64,000 nucleotides of DNA from Lasiosphaeria ovina (GCA_033439765.1 JAULSN010000009.1:372001-436000), one strand, 5' to 3'. Numbered from the stretch's first letter, positions 51,607 to 63,151 are shown. A program made the numbers and translations. The notes: generated by a model not told the origin, from the sequence alone.

Positions 51607-51865
51607 GGTGGAGGTATCAGCTGGTAAAGAGAAGGCCGTCGAAGAAGAAGGAATGGAAAGGAAGTTGCGATGATTGATGGTCACAGTGTCTCATCTCTGG
51701 AGGAAGGGGTTCATTGAATAGTGAAGTGAGTACAAGTCCAGAGGCAGCCGAAGTGGAAGCGGTAGGCTATGTGATATTTCCCTGCGCCTCATCACGACTC
51801 CGCCATCTCCCTTTAAGTTAGTTTTGATATCCCAGGTAAAAAAAATCCCATCGAAGAAGACTCCG

Positions 51866-51898
51866 GATGTTGCTGAGCCTCAGAGGCTCAGCAACATC
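51866..51898. repeat. Perfect 16-bp inverted repeat, 1-base loop
   Basis: Arms gatgttgctgagcctc (51866-51881) and its complement (51883-51898). It lies in the divergent region between the SANT-like gene and the 298-residue gene and would form a strong cruciform or RNA hairpin. Confidence 0.8.
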
Positions 51899-51937
51899 AT
51901 TGTGGCTTACTTTGGATCTCTTGTCTGCGGTTGCCAT

Positions 51938-51994
51938 CTTTTCCTGATCAGGGAAAGACGCCTGACCAGGAAAAGACGAAGAGACGTCTTTCCC
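51938..51994. repeat. Nested inverted repeats
   Basis: cttttcctgatcagg (51938-51952) pairs with cctgaccaggaaaag (51961-51975) with one mismatch, and 'gggaaagacg' (51951-51960) pairs with 'cgtctttccc' (51985-51994). The two pairings are mutually exclusive. Confidence 0.6.
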
Positions 51995-52251
51995 CTGACT
52001 AGTATCCCCGTGAGTTGACTTCTCGCCAGAAAAATTCAGCCTTGCTAAGTGGATCCAGTGCAGAAAGCATGTTAACATGCTGCGTACCTTGGGCGTGAAC
52101 ACGGAGGCATCCAGCTCCTGATTCCTGACCAAGTCACACATCTGTTTAGTATAATGGAGAGGCTATTACTGACCCTTGTCTGAAGGCTGGTGGTCTGGCA
52201 AGAGCTTAGCAAGGAACTTGACCGCAATCGTCTTCTGTCTAAACCGACTGG

Positions 52252-52258
52252 TATATAA
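52252..52258 (+). promoter_or_regulatory. TATA box of the 298-residue gene
   Basis: TATATAA lies about 100 bases before the ATG at 52360, leaving a 5' UTR of about 70-80 bases. Confidence 0.5.
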
Positions 52259-52359
52259 GACCTGCCCGGATGCCACTTCAAGCGTATCTAGTACTCCAAA
52301 GCAACCATCGATTACAATTCGTTTAATTGTATCTGCCAAAGCCCAACTCTTCTGCCACC

Positions 52360-53368
52360 ATGTCTCAAAAGCCATCTTCTTTGGGTCTCCCCGAGCCCAC
52401 CCGCAAGTCCACCATGTTTCCATCTCCTGTTCCCGTTGCAGACTCCCCCGACAAGACTGAGGAAAGTCACACCCAAGACAACGAGGCTGAAAGCATCCTA
52501 GTCACAGGCGACGGCAAGATGTCACTGGCACCGGAGGAAATTCCTCACGCTACCTCATCGTCCCAGTTCCTCGTCAAGTCTCCTAGCACCACCAACAATG
52601 TAGTAGAAGGCAAGCGAAAGCATTCAGACGACATTCAGGGCGACCCACAGTCGCCAGGTTAGTCCCCAGTCCTGTCAAGGTCACACAGAATCCAGGCATG
52701 CTAATTCCAAAGTTCAGTCCACAAGAAAAGTAGCAAGCTCCAAGTACAATACCTGTTACTCTCTGATACGGGTAGCTCAGAAGAGCGTCAGCAGGTACTC
52801 GAGAGCAGTGACTCAGCGTTAGGCTCTTTCAGTCCATCGACCCAGCGACTACTGTTTGGCGAGCTGAGGCCACTGCCGCCGCTAGAAAGCGAACCCATGC
52901 TCATCTACTGTACATTTCAGATGGATGATACGTACGAGGTCAACATCTCTTACTGTATCCTCTTCAAATGTTCTCCAATCGACTTTCCAGAAAATCAGAA
53001 GCAAACTCGATGAACAACAACTGGGAGCAGAATTCTTCTCGGCGATGCTGAACCCGCCGTTGGGCACAGACACGGCGCGGCCCGTCTCGCAACATGACTT
53101 GACTGAAACTCTGCTGTACAATGTGTCGTTCCCGGACGTAGCCGACAAGGAATTTCAGGATATCATGGAAGTGATCAAACCTTTCACCGAAATCATGTCA
53201 AAATGGGAAGCTTCAGATGACGAGATTGCTGATGCGCAGTGGGAGAGTTTGTTGAATGATGATGAGGAGAAGGACAAGAAAGGAGACTCGGAAGATGAAG
53301 AAGGAAAGGAATACGTAGAGGAGGAAGGTGGAGAAGACGGGGAGACGCACAGTGAGGAGATGGATTAG
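52360..53368 (+). CDS. Orphan protein of 298 aa, intact, three exons
   Basis: Exons 52360-52657, 52718-52938 and 52991-53368. The start lies in a strong context (CTGCCACCATGTC). Intron 1 is 60 nt (GTTAGT, branch GCTAAT, acceptor TTCAG); intron 2 is 52 nt (GTCAAC donor, acceptor TTTCCAG). Both keep frame. The N-terminal 100 residues are Pro/Ser/Glu-rich and probably disordered. The middle (LQVQYLLLSDTGSSEERQQV, RLLFGELRPLPPLESEPMLI, YCTFQMDDTYE) is mixed alpha-beta. The C terminus (about 50 residues) is very acidic (DDEEKDKKGDSEDEEGKEYV). No known domain is evident. The acidic tail suggests a nuclear, chromatin- or chaperone-associated role by composition only. It is the best-formed complete gene in the window. 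Confidence 0.7.
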
Positions 53369-53399
53369 AAGCATGAGATAGCAATAGAAACGAAGAAAA

Positions 53400-53905
53400 G
53401 GACAGGGCGTTTCGATATAGAAAGATATTTACCTCGACAGTTTGAATCAGTTGCATTTAGAGTCCTACAAATTCATTCTCGTCTGACTTCGGTCTCTCTT
53501 CTAGACTCTTTGGCCGACTTTGAACGATTGGCCGTTGGGGTGCTGCCCCTAGAAGAGTAGGGACATTAGTCTAGGAGCGGCCGCGCCTGACTTGGTGGCA
53601 ATCATCGTCTATGCTTTGGCAAGCCCTAACGCAGGGATGGTAATAGAAGACGTGAACCATGAAGGAGTGACTATTTGTATTGAGTGCTCAACGTGGACGA
53701 AGCCGACCACGTGAAACCCTCGACCCACGGTAACTAACCACACCTGACTAGATACAGAGGAATGGAAGCAGTACAATCAATACCCCGCGAACACGACAGA
53801 CGAGGTACCTGCACGATGTCTTCCAAGATCACATCAAACTCGGTCTGGCCAAGGAGATCAAAGGAGAACAAATCGCCCAACAGCTTTGCGAGATGGCCTC
53901 TGGTG
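53400..53905. other. No supportable gene
   Basis: Downstream flank of the orphan gene. A minus-strand piece (53830-53890, LAKLLGDLFSFDLLGQTEFD and VILEDIVQ) looks like a short exon and could be the 3' exon of the 54.2-kb gene, but the intron phase does not fit as written. Confidence 0.3.
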
Positions 53906-53910
53906 AAACA

Positions 53911-54019
53911 AGAAGTGCCAATGGAAGAGAGTAATATGATGCGACCACCATAGGTTGGCTGAGAAGATAAGTGCCAATGAATGAGAGCAATATGATGCGA
54001 GCACCATAGGTCGGCTGAG
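53911..54019. repeat. Tandem duplication of about 54 bp
   Basis: Units 53911-53963 and 53964-54019 share 'gtgccaatg', 'aatatgatgcga', 'caccataggt' and 'ggctgag'. It lies in the presumed intron or 3' region of the minus-strand gene at 54192-54380. Confidence 0.7.
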
Positions 54020-54191
54020 CAGAAGAGAAAGTGTCGGTGGGGGGGCGCCATTCTGAATTCTCGCTGCATCCGAAACAGCTGCGTGCGAGAGCGAGTGCGC
54101 AGAGAGCTGGACTCTACCCGGAAGGCTGCGTTGAGAAATTGTCAGGACCCCCAACCTTTGGCATCGCGAAGAGCTGAGGCGGAGAACATAC

Positions 54192-54380
54192 CTGTCCCTC
54201 CTTCTTCCCGGCCTCGGCCGCGCGAGCCTCCTTGTCCGCCTTGTTCTTCTCACGCTTCTCAAGGGAGGACTTGGCAGCATCAATCAGACTACCCATGTTC
54301 GCGCTCGAGGTATTGGCGATGGCCCCGGTGACTTCCTGGCGGGCCTTGGCAGCAGCCTCTTCCTCGGGGGTGGTGGGCAT
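54192..54380 (-). CDS. First exon of a small helical protein, unrecognised
   Basis: The ATG at 54380 opens 63 codons (MPTTPEEEAAAKARQEVTGA, then SLIDAAKSSLEKREKNKADK) ending exactly at a GTATGT donor (intron starts at 54191). The protein is Ala/Lys/Glu-rich and almost certainly helical. A TATA box (minus strand, 54519-54524) lies about 140 bases upstream. If the donor is not used, the frame continues 25 codons to a stop at 54114. The next exon is uncertain; a candidate lies at 53830-53890 with a phase problem. Family not recognised, but promoter, start and donor together support a real gene. Confidence 0.5.
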
Positions 54381-54518
54381 GGTGGATAGAGAGGAGGGTT
54401 GGAATTGATAGTTTTTTTTTGGTGAAGCTTGAGCTCTAGTGTTTTTGTCAGGAGAGATTGGAAACGATGATGATGCGAATGATCGATATCCAGCTCGAGA
54501 CGAACGACAGAGCCCAGA

Positions 54519-54524
54519 TTTATA
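54519..54524 (-). promoter_or_regulatory. TATA box of the 54.38-kb gene
   Basis: TATAAA on the minus strand, about 140 bases upstream of the ATG at 54380. Confidence 0.4.
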
Positions 54525-54599
54525 CCCACGATGCTGCTCGACAGGACCCTAGAGATGACGCCTCTTATCCTTCTTTCTCTTCATATATTTTTTCTTTCT

Positions 54600-57530
54600 G
54601 ACCCATGATCAATGTGCTTTCCCGCATGCATGCATAGTAGTTTCCATCCTACACTGTGTGCTGTCCGCCCTGATCGTCGTGCCTTCGACCAATGTCGGAG
54701 AGAAGCAGTCCACCACCAGCTCCCATTCTTGATAGCACCATATCCACCATGACGGCGTGGAGAGAATGGCAAATGCATTAATCAGCCCGAATCACCTCCG
54801 GTCAGCTCATTCAGTCCTAGAACCTCGCAAGGACTGGGCCCGTTGCTTGAAATATATGGGCATGATACTCTCATCTCACCATTTCTGCTCAGTGTCCGCC
54901 ATCAGCCTGCATCGACCTATGCCTATTCTGCAGTGGAGCCATGTCGATCTTCTCGGAAGCAGGCGGCGGCTTTCAGCTCTCCTGAAATGCACTGATGGTG
55001 GAGAAGCAGGCAGGGATTGTGCGTGCTTAGGTTGAGATGAGTGAATGGAACAAGGGGCACAGGAAGACATGCTGAAGTAGCAGAACGGCCAAGCGTCGAC
55101 GCGCGATGAGTTGCTCTGAAGATAATCCTGGATTGCACAGCTGTCGAGCGAAGCCAAAGATAACCGATGGTGGCTGCCTTTGCCGTGTGCCCACAGCTTC
55201 GCCGTACAGCCTTGCCGTTCTGGGCCATGGCTAGACCGCTGCGGATAGGACACACTCTCGTACTCGTCGAGCTTTCCTAGCCGGTGCTCCAGATATAGAA
55301 CCAACAAAAGGGGCGTTGGAACTATGGCCCATGCGGCGATAACAAACAATTGGTGTCGTGCTGAGAATTACTATCTCGCCGCTGATGACCAGCTCGGATG
55401 CTCCTCAGTCTTTGCCGTGCCTCTCTGATATTGCTAGCATGGGCGCCTTGCTTGTTGTGGAGCTTTGCGTGCGGGGATGGACATCCGTGTCCCGTCGAAC
55501 GTCGGTAGACTTTCGGTTCCAGCCCCTCGGGTCGTCGTGGCCAGATCTGTAAGCCATGCTGAAGTGTGTATGTATCATGACTAGACCACCCAATCGTGAA
55601 GGGAAGCAACTTGACGACCAGCATAGGCTGCAGAAAAACAAAGGATGCTACGACACCAATGTCTGATAGCGCCGGACGTCTGATAAGGCAATTGGTTCCA
55701 TCGCGTAATATCCTCTTCGGGGACTGACTGAAAGGAGAAGGAGAGGGGCAATGATGGACAAATACGACTTGACAATCATGCCCAAACCTGAGCCGTCAAC
55801 ACCGAAAAACCTTCTCTGAGGACCCAGAAATGAGACGGGTCTGTCAAGGATGCAGTAACGGCGACGCACGTCTTTCCTCCCAGAAGCGAAATAAGCATTG
55901 AAGTTGAAGTTGAGTTCAAGTCGATCTGGCAGTGGGCAGAGTTCCGAAAATGCATCAGCGAGCGATAGCCGTGTCGCACAACATGATCCACATAAGGCCT
56001 CCGCATATGCAAGAGAGGGTTGCATATGCATGAGAGAGATTGTAAGCGAAGGATCATGTCTTCGGAGAGTGGACCAGCAGGTTCAAAAGTGGGAGCAGGG
56101 TTTCGCCAAAGCTGTACCTAACAGCCAAGCAAGTGTCCATCAACTCGTCGATGGAAGACTCTCCAGCTACAGCGTCAGCTATCATCTGCAGCTCCTGGTT
56201 GTGGCCGAATGTTGAAGCCCTGCCTAAGGCCACACACACGCCTTGTCAAGTAAATGATCGTCACCTCCTCATCTCAAAGCTGAAATATGCAGGGCCCGGT
56301 GCGGAAAGAAATTCTCGGAGGTTCTGGAGCGGTCATGATTGGGTAGAGGGTCTTCGGGTGGCCTAGGCTGTTTCATCAACTTTCATCATCCACCATGGTT
56401 TTTGCGTGACTCGTCGTTGTCGTCCTCCATGTTATCGTTCTCCATGCGCGGGCCTGTCAAGACTTGGCACCTTCTCATTTTGGACTAGTTGCGCTACGGA
56501 GAGCGACACGCGAAGTAGAGAGCCAGCCTTTCGAGGATTGCATCATGCAACGCCAAGAGAGGTGCGATTCTTGCTCCGGAGCGAGCACCAGAGTCTTGAC
56601 CTTTTTGGAAGTGAATGCATCACGGATCGTCCTCCTCCAGTTCTCAACGGGCCGGGACTTCCGCTCAACATCATGGGGATGACGGGGTTCTTCGTTGTGG
56701 GTACAGGGTTTTGGTCACAGAATATGCCCAAGTCGCCCCCATCAAGTTGCCGAATCAGGCCCGTCATCTCCGGCTTTGCATGATGTAGTCGATTATCTTT
56801 TCGCTTCTTCCACCATTTTTGTGGTGCCAGGTGGCCTTGCTTAGAAGAATAGGAGAACAGCGAAGAAAAGGAGAGGTTGCAGTCCATGCAAATCCAAGCA
56901 AAGGATGAGTGAAGGAGATTTTATCCCCAAGAGAATTTCTCTCCCCGCTTCGGAAGTGAAGGTGACTGTGGTCTTAGATGGGGCCTCGAGGTGCACCGTA
57001 CCGGCTTCTACAGCACTTCATCCGCCTTTGCTGTCCTTCAGCTCCACTCGAGTTTGGAATCTTTGTGCTCAGCACGTCTAGGATAAAAGGAAGAAGGTTG
57101 TAGATAGTTGTTCGTGCTGGCTGCGAACTGTTGTCATTCTGCCATCGCTGTTCGTCATGTTCGGGCAAGCCTGAGTCAAACACACAGTTAGGATTCTACC
57201 CCTGGCGTTCAGAAATGGAAGAAAACCTACAAACGGAAAGGTCAGGATTCAATACCTGGCTTCTTGTGACGCGTACTGAGACTAGTGCTGAGAAGAACGG
57301 CACTCTTTCAGGCATTGTGCTGCGTGTTGCAAGACTAAAAAGAACGGCAAGAGAGTTCATGCTCTCTCGCAATAATCAACACATTTCCAGAGACACGGTT
57401 GGGCTATACGCAACCTCAGTTGGGCGAACCGAGGGAATGTGGAGGGCGGACGGGAGACTGTAGAAACTAAGGGGGGCGGGGAACGGGGAGGGGGGAAGCG
57501 GGTATTAGTATTCACCGCTTTTCCGTTCTG
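54600..57530. other. No supportable gene
   Basis: Overlapping frames up to 157 codons on both strands. The minus frame from 55349 begins like a membrane segment (FVIAAWAIVPTPLLLVLYLE) and then loses protein character. No splice models or motifs convinced me. Confidence 0.3.
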
Positions 57531-57596
57531 TCTCTTGGCCTGATCTGTTCCCGCGATGGCCACAATGGAATCAAAAGCCCTCAAACGCCCGCCAGG

Positions 57597-57833
57597 ATGT
57601 CTTCCGTCTCACCAACCTATCCGGTGCCAGGAAATCAACCAAGTCAACAACGCATCTGGCTTGGCAGTAACAAGAATGATCACTCTGACACAGCTGGCAG
57701 GGATACTTCCCTGCGGCTCATCTCTTGCCCACGAAAGGACTGGCTGAGCCTCAATGGACCACGTAAGCTAGAACTCGGCGGTATGAGTTTACCCATCGGA
57801 GTCACTGGAACCTTCTGGATCACAGCTCGGTAG
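57597..57833 (+). CDS. Short open frame, low confidence
   Basis: An ATG at 57597 opens 78 codons (MSSVSPTYPVPGNQPSQQRI onward) ending at 57833. Another ATG (57556) opens a different frame. No motif, intron or TATA box supports either. It could be a small secreted or orphan protein or chance. Confidence 0.2.
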   Translation: MSSVSPTYPVPGNQPSQQRIWLGSNKNDHSDTAGRDTSLRLISCPRKDWLSLNGPRKLELGGMSLPIGVTGTFWITAR

Positions 57834-58375
57834 AAATAAGTTAGCCGGAGATGAAGCCACAAGAATAGCCTTGTGTCCAACACAGGCCCCTAGTTTCATT
57901 GGCCATTTCAAGGAGCACTGCCCACTGGCTATGGCAGCTTCTGGTCTATGGGAGGAAACGTGAGGCCACTTATTAGCCCATGCCATTAGGCAACCGTTTT
58001 TTTTTTTCTTTTTTTTCGTTTTGGCCCCCTGTCCGGTGGCGAGGAACTAGAGCGTAAATCAGGCTCTCGAAGGATGCTAAAGCCAACATTCTCGCGAGTC
58101 TCACTCAAGCGAGCCAGTAAGGAGACCGTGCGTGAAGTTGTTAGCTGAAAAACGAGTCTAACCCCGTCATCGAAGAGGCGAAGCGAAGGCAAACAGTTCG
58201 GAAAAGGCGAAGGACTCAGGACAACCCATTCGGGGCTGAAAGTGAACGTAGACATATACCGTGGCTCCCCTCCCACGCTGAAAGCATTCCTCAGTTCCTG
58301 CCACTCTTCTTCTTCTCTTTTCAACCATCCCGGATTCTTGAGCCCTCCCAACGGCGCTCTTACTCGGCATGTGAC

Positions 58376-59462
58376 ATGGCCAAGGCACGCCCTCAATTGA
58401 AGTCCAAGAAAGGGAATACTGACCCCTTTGCATTTCAAACCTACGGAGAGAAGGACTACAAAGCCCGAAAAAAGCAAGAGGCTGGCTGGACGCCTGATGG
58501 ACGAAGTGCGCCGCTCTCAAATACGAAGCTGGTCCAGGCTCAAGATGCCCCAAGAAATCACGTCAACCAAAGTATGTCGATCCCATGATTTTGCAGTTGA
58601 ACACCATGCCTAATTTTCTAATGGGTAGCGAAACTACATGGCGAGATTTGCTGCGTTGCGCAGTCGAGCGGAACGAGCACACTGGTGATCAAGATGGCTT
58701 GGCTTCTGTCTCGGCACCTTTCCCCGTTGTTCTCGACTGCCTCACTGCCTGTCGTGGTTTTCAGTTCCCTAGTACCCACTCCCTTGGTGGGCAGCAACAC
58801 TGGTCCCCTCCTCGTCCAACAGCCGTCCAGCTCGGGACCTCCTCCATCTCAACACCTTCAGTTCAAAAGGATGTGGTCCTAGCCGATACTGCCGTCGCAC
58901 GACAGGCTTGCCATGACAAGTCAAGTTCCCCGAATACGACATTCACGGGAGATGACAGTCTGTCTGAGGAGCCATGGACGTTTGACGATTTGCCAGATTT
59001 CCCAGAGGATGAATTCAGCGCTACGTCACATGCTCGCCTGACACATCGGATCGAATCTACCTCTGTGCTCCAACGCAGCAACGGCAAACGACCCCTCATC
59101 GGCAATAAGTTCACCACACGTCGCAGAGAGAACAAGAACAGTGCTCCTGCTCCAAGCGGCCAACGAAATCCACGTAAGCATCCTCAACACCTCAGAAACA
59201 GCTCATCAAAGACAAGGCGTACTAATGAGAAGAGACAGACGACGAGCGCAGTCTCGAGCATGGGACAACCTCCACAGACACCATAGTAGTTGTCGCCACC
59301 AGCATCGGTGAAGTCCTCGTGGAGGAGCCCACACTAAACTGCGACAACCAAGACCTGTTGGAGCTCGATGCTGGAACCGTTCACCCGTCCCGCGAACACC
59401 AACGTCCATCTCGAAAGAAGCTCGTACCCGACCGAGGTCATCATTGGAGAGGAAGTCATTAA
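58376..59462 (+). CDS. Basic protein of unknown function, three exons (309 aa)
   Basis: Exons 58376-58571, 58664-59173 and 59239-59462. The ATG lies in GTGACATGGCC. Intron 1 (92 nt: GTATGT, CTAAT, TTGCGCAG) and intron 2 (65 nt: GTAAGC, TACTAAT, AGACAG) have good signals and keep frame. The protein starts MAKARPQLKSKKGNTDPFAF, has a Ser/Thr/Pro-rich middle, an acidic patch (WTFDDLPDFPEDEF), a basic stretch (KFTTRRRENKNSAPAPSGQR), then TIVVVATSIGEVLVEEPTLN. It stops at TAA 59460-59462. Immediately after the stop, the same frame stays open for about 1 kb and soon contains an AT hook, so the stop may be a nonsense mutation (CAA to TAA). If intron 2 is not spliced the frame ends at 59286 (272 aa). 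A DNA-associated role is inferred only from the adjoining AT hook. Confidence 0.5.
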
Positions 59463-59654
59463 ATGGGCAGCGCTGCTTTGGAGTCCGGTGGTGCAACGGG
59501 AGAATATCGTATTCGGTGCTGGCAACACAACTCAACGGGGCCACCGAGGTTCTCGCAGCATGGACGGCCTGCAAGACAAAGGCCAGAGCACCACTCAGGC
59601 ACAAGCCCAGCAGCCGTAGTGCCGGGGGACGCTTGTTGCCTCGACAGCAGCCCT

Positions 59655-59712
59655 GCCAAGGTGCAGAAGAGGGGTCGAGGGCGACCTCCAGGGCGAACAA
59701 AGAAAAAGAAGG
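59655..59712 (+). other. AT-hook coding segment downstream of the stop
   Basis: In the frame of the preceding gene the sequence reads AKVQKRGRGRPPGRTKKKK. The RGRPPG core flanked by basic residues is a standard AT hook (minor-groove binding). It lies about 190 bases past the TAA at 59460. No other start or promoter is visible for it, so it either belongs to the gene upstream (read-through or extra intron) or is a remnant. Confidence 0.5.
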
Positions 59713-59759
59713 TCGGCGCACCCACGAGAACACTTAGGTGTCACGCGCATGGCAGAGGT

Positions 59760-61330
59760 TGGGTTGCAGGTGTATTACTACCATGGTTTCGCCAGGCGAC
59801 GGGGGCCGAATACGAATACGTGCCGCGCGGACGCTCGGCTCCTACGGCGTTTGTTCATCCACAACCCTGCCCTCCTCGCCTCTTGCTTTGGTCAGCTGTC
59901 CAACGCAAGGTCTCACGGGAATTTCACTTTTCCGTGCATTTGCTCTTGCCTGTTCGCACACATGAGCTGCAGTCCTGGGGCTTATATCATCCACCCTCGA
60001 TGCCTACTGCGCGTAAGCGAACGTGGTGTAGATTACATTCATCCGGTGACCAAAGTGCCAGTCGAACGTCTCACGGCTCCAATATATTTCTGATTTTCAG
60101 AACGATGTGCTCACTCCTTTCTCACACTGGATTGGCACGAGGTACGTACGCTCGGTCACGTCTCTTGCTGCTGCTGACGAACAAGATGTTATTATTAGTC
60201 GGCTCACCTCAACCCGGTTGTGCGCTACAAACAACAACCCATCTCTTTCTTCGGCGCTTGCGGCTGGCTGTCTGGGCCGTGCCTACATCGAGCTCATGCC
60301 TTGGTGCTGGTAGGATGGCTGCCAGTAGCCCGTCCCACCAGCACGGATTCCCAGAAACGGACATACAAGAGCCAGAAACGCGCATTCGCCTCCCACTGCC
60401 CCCGAAATCACGGACCAAGGATCATGCCCTCCTTCTCCTGCTAACGAGACTTCTGTGGCCATGCCGGATCCCACTGTGAGGTCATGTCGAGCAGCAGAAA
60501 CGTGTTTTTCGGACAGGACGTGTGGTCGTGTGCACAACACCACGATCCTACTCTCGACAGGGAAACCAGACGGACGGCAATGCAGTGACAGTCTTTGGCT
60601 TGCTCGCGATTGGCCCAACAGCGACGCCCAGCCAGCGTGCTAGGCATTTTGCATGTGCTTGCTCTTTGGTGCACCTCGCTGCCTCCAGCGGGTTCTCCCG
60701 TGTCCCCACCACTCAGATGAACCGCCTATCCGCCTTGCTGTGAATGGCCCATCCGCCCAGTGGTGGCTTCGCCTGACCCCATGTGTCCCTGTTTGTGCCC
60801 TGGTGTCCCCAGGCCCCGAGTCCATGTCCTTATGTCCCACCACGCCAAAGCCCACCGGCTCATGTTAGGAAATTGATTCTTTGTGGATGCTGCTTGATGA
60901 ATATTACTTGATGACGTCGAACATGTTACCGATTGCGCCGAACCTCGGAGAGAGACGGACGTCTTCCGCACAATGGGCGAAGAAAGTTCGAGGTACATGG
61001 TACGTTTGCTTTTCGTAGCAGACGGTTGAGGATGGGTCCGGTATTTATTCTAGTTAGTGTATTTAACCTCCTCAAATATAGACTATTGTGATGGACATTG
61101 CTTCCTGTATCCCAGCGTGACCTCCACCCGAGACTTTGAGAGAGCTAGTTAGGCATGGGAGCAACCGCATGCATCACACCAAACACCAGAAGCGGCTGAC
61201 AGCACCCGAGTCTCTGGCACGCTGCGCTCTTGTTTGGATTGCCATTAGCTTTCTCCCAACATTGTAAGTGCTACCAGGACACGTATCTTCTTCCCCTTTC
61301 CAGGCACGCTGCTCCATCTCTCATTCCCCC
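59760..61330. other. No supportable gene
   Basis: The open frame from 59463 continues to 60479, but after about 59760 its composition (Leu/Arg/Ser-rich) is not protein-like. Nothing recognised up to 61330. Confidence 0.35.
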
Positions 61331-61347
61331 CACCTTCCCCTCCAAAT

Positions 61348-61755
61348 ATGCCAAGTCCTCCTCGTCCGGGTGCCTTCCACAACGACGACAACCCTTCCGC
61401 TGCCTACGTCTCCACACTTTCTTTCAAAAGCATGCACACTTCCAGCACCATTCACATTCGGCGCCATCACTATTTGCCCTTCCTCGCGTGTGCAGATTCA
61501 TTGAGCATTCCCCCAGGCTCAAGTTTGGGCCTCGATAGGTGAGTGGGACGCTTCGGCGGCGCCGTCGTCCTCGACACGGCTCCTCTTGCTGGCAGGAGCC
61601 TCCAGGCCCTTGTCAAGAGAAAGTGTTCGGGCATGCTTGGTCCTGAGATTGACAAGCGCTCTTTCGCTGGCAAGAGTGGTGATAGGAGACGCTTCCTCGA
61701 CCGCTTTGACAATTGGATCAACGAGACGATGCCCAGAAAACACGAACGTGGGTGA
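61348..61755 (+). CDS. Possible two-exon gene (116 aa), unrecognised
   Basis: The ATG at 61348 opens exon 1 to 61538 (MPSPPRPGAFHNDDNPSAAY onward). A GTGAGT donor and GCTGGCAG acceptor define a 57-nt intron (61539-61595) that keeps frame into SLQALVKRKCSGMLGPEIDK, then RRRFLDRFDNWINETMPRKH and a stop at 61755. The second exon is basic and protein-like. However, the minus strand of the same stretch also reads well (VKAVEEASPITTLASERALV, ASKRSRVEDDG), so the strand is not certain. Confidence 0.3.
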
Positions 61756-61759
61756 CAAA

Positions 61760-63090
61760 GGTGTGGAGAACGACAACCAAAGCGACAAAGTTCTTGACCG
61801 CGCCATCCATTCCGAATGTCGCCGAGGTTTTGTTATCCCCGTATGCGTGCAGCTGCATGGAAACGGACGGTTTACAAAACAATGAAAATAGAAGAGCAGG
61901 AACGCGTGAGAGGAATAGTTCCACTCCTCCACTATCGGCTTATCTAGCCCACAAATAGTCCTACTACTTCGAGGCAGGTGGCAAGACGGATGGTCCCCGT
62001 GGTCCCAGCCGCAGGAATACGGCCGTCCCTTGCAAATTAATCAGGGGCTTGGCTGTTGGAGACAAAACCGAGTCTGGATACATTGTCTTCTTTTTCCTTC
62101 TGGAGAGCTTAGTACGCCTCGAGCCGCGGGAAAAATATCTCAAGCTTTGGATTTCGCTCTAATAGGGCTTTCAAAATGGAAATGTGGAGTAAAAGTGGAG
62201 TAGGACAGGTCAGGTGCAGGGGACTAGGACAGCCGACCAAAACACAGCTTCGGGTTCTCCCATGGCTGCGGCAGCCGGGCGCCACTGCACTCGGAAGCTG
62301 GGAAGCTGTGGTAGTCGGAAGCTGCGAGCTGTTGAAAACGCCTCGCGCAGGGGTCTTGTCGCGTCGCCATTGGCTGCACAGACACACGTAACGGGGACGG
62401 CCGACGGCCGACCAATTAGACAACGGCCGGTTCTTCCTCTACGTGACAGGCAGGTGGGGGCGAAGTCATGACTGCATATGCAGCACGTTCTGCACGTCTA
62501 ATGCCCATTTCCGGTGCTTCGCCTTGCTGCAGCCCCACTCAAATGCTATACCGAAAGGCTGTCGATGATGCAATCTTGCTCAAATTCGCTCTGGTTTGGT
62601 GCGGCATCTCTGGCCCGGACCCCCTGAGCACTTGGTCAAAATCCGCGCTGCTATTGACCAGAAGCTGGACCTGGATGTGGGCACCGCGCGGGGACGACTT
62701 GGTGGGGGGGTGGGGCGGGAGTGCACTAATTTTCTTCTTGGCCTGTTTCTGTAACTCTGAGATGGCGCTGGAGCTGGTGGAACTGGTAAAGTCAGATGCC
62801 ACTATTTACACTTTCATTCAGTTGAACGGAGCCACCGTAGGCGAGCTTGCGAGCCCGAGGTGGCGTAGAGAGGCTGTCTCTTCTACTTTACCGTGAAGGT
62901 GCCGAAAGTTTCTCGCACAGGGATTGGCCAGTTTTGGTCCGTGTCGAAATCGACTCCGGGGACTGCGCCCGCCGCCCCTGAATTGCCAACTCCCTCGCTC
63001 TCCAGTCTCTCTCCAATCCGGGGCAACTAATGCGCGCTTGGGGGACGGTGACGCTGGTGGCTGAGTTGCAAGCTGCGCTGCTGAAGCCGG
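61760..63090. other. No supportable gene
   Basis: Overlapping frames only (up to 142 codons). The last part is the upstream region of the secreted-protein gene. Confidence 0.35.
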
Positions 63091-63101
63091 GCGTGCAAAA
63101 T

Positions 63102-63108
63102 TATAAAG
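63102..63108 (+). promoter_or_regulatory. TATA box of the secreted-protein gene
   Basis: TATAAAG lies 138 bases before the ATG at 63240. Pyrimidine-rich sequence (63120-63160) follows, as in many fungal transcription start regions. Confidence 0.5.
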
Positions 63109-63151
63109 CCGGCTCTTTTCCGCCGTTCCCGTGTTTTCTCTTTTCTCCCTC

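Noticed and set aside
51818..52423. Two minus-strand frames with a possible small intron
   Set aside because: They lie over the TATA box, leader and start of the well-supported plus-strand gene and cross the palindromes; treated as antisense shadows.
59760..60479. Distal part of the 338-codon frame after the AT hook
   Set aside because: The frame is open but the composition is not protein-like and no ending motif or splice site supports it; only the AT-hook segment was kept.
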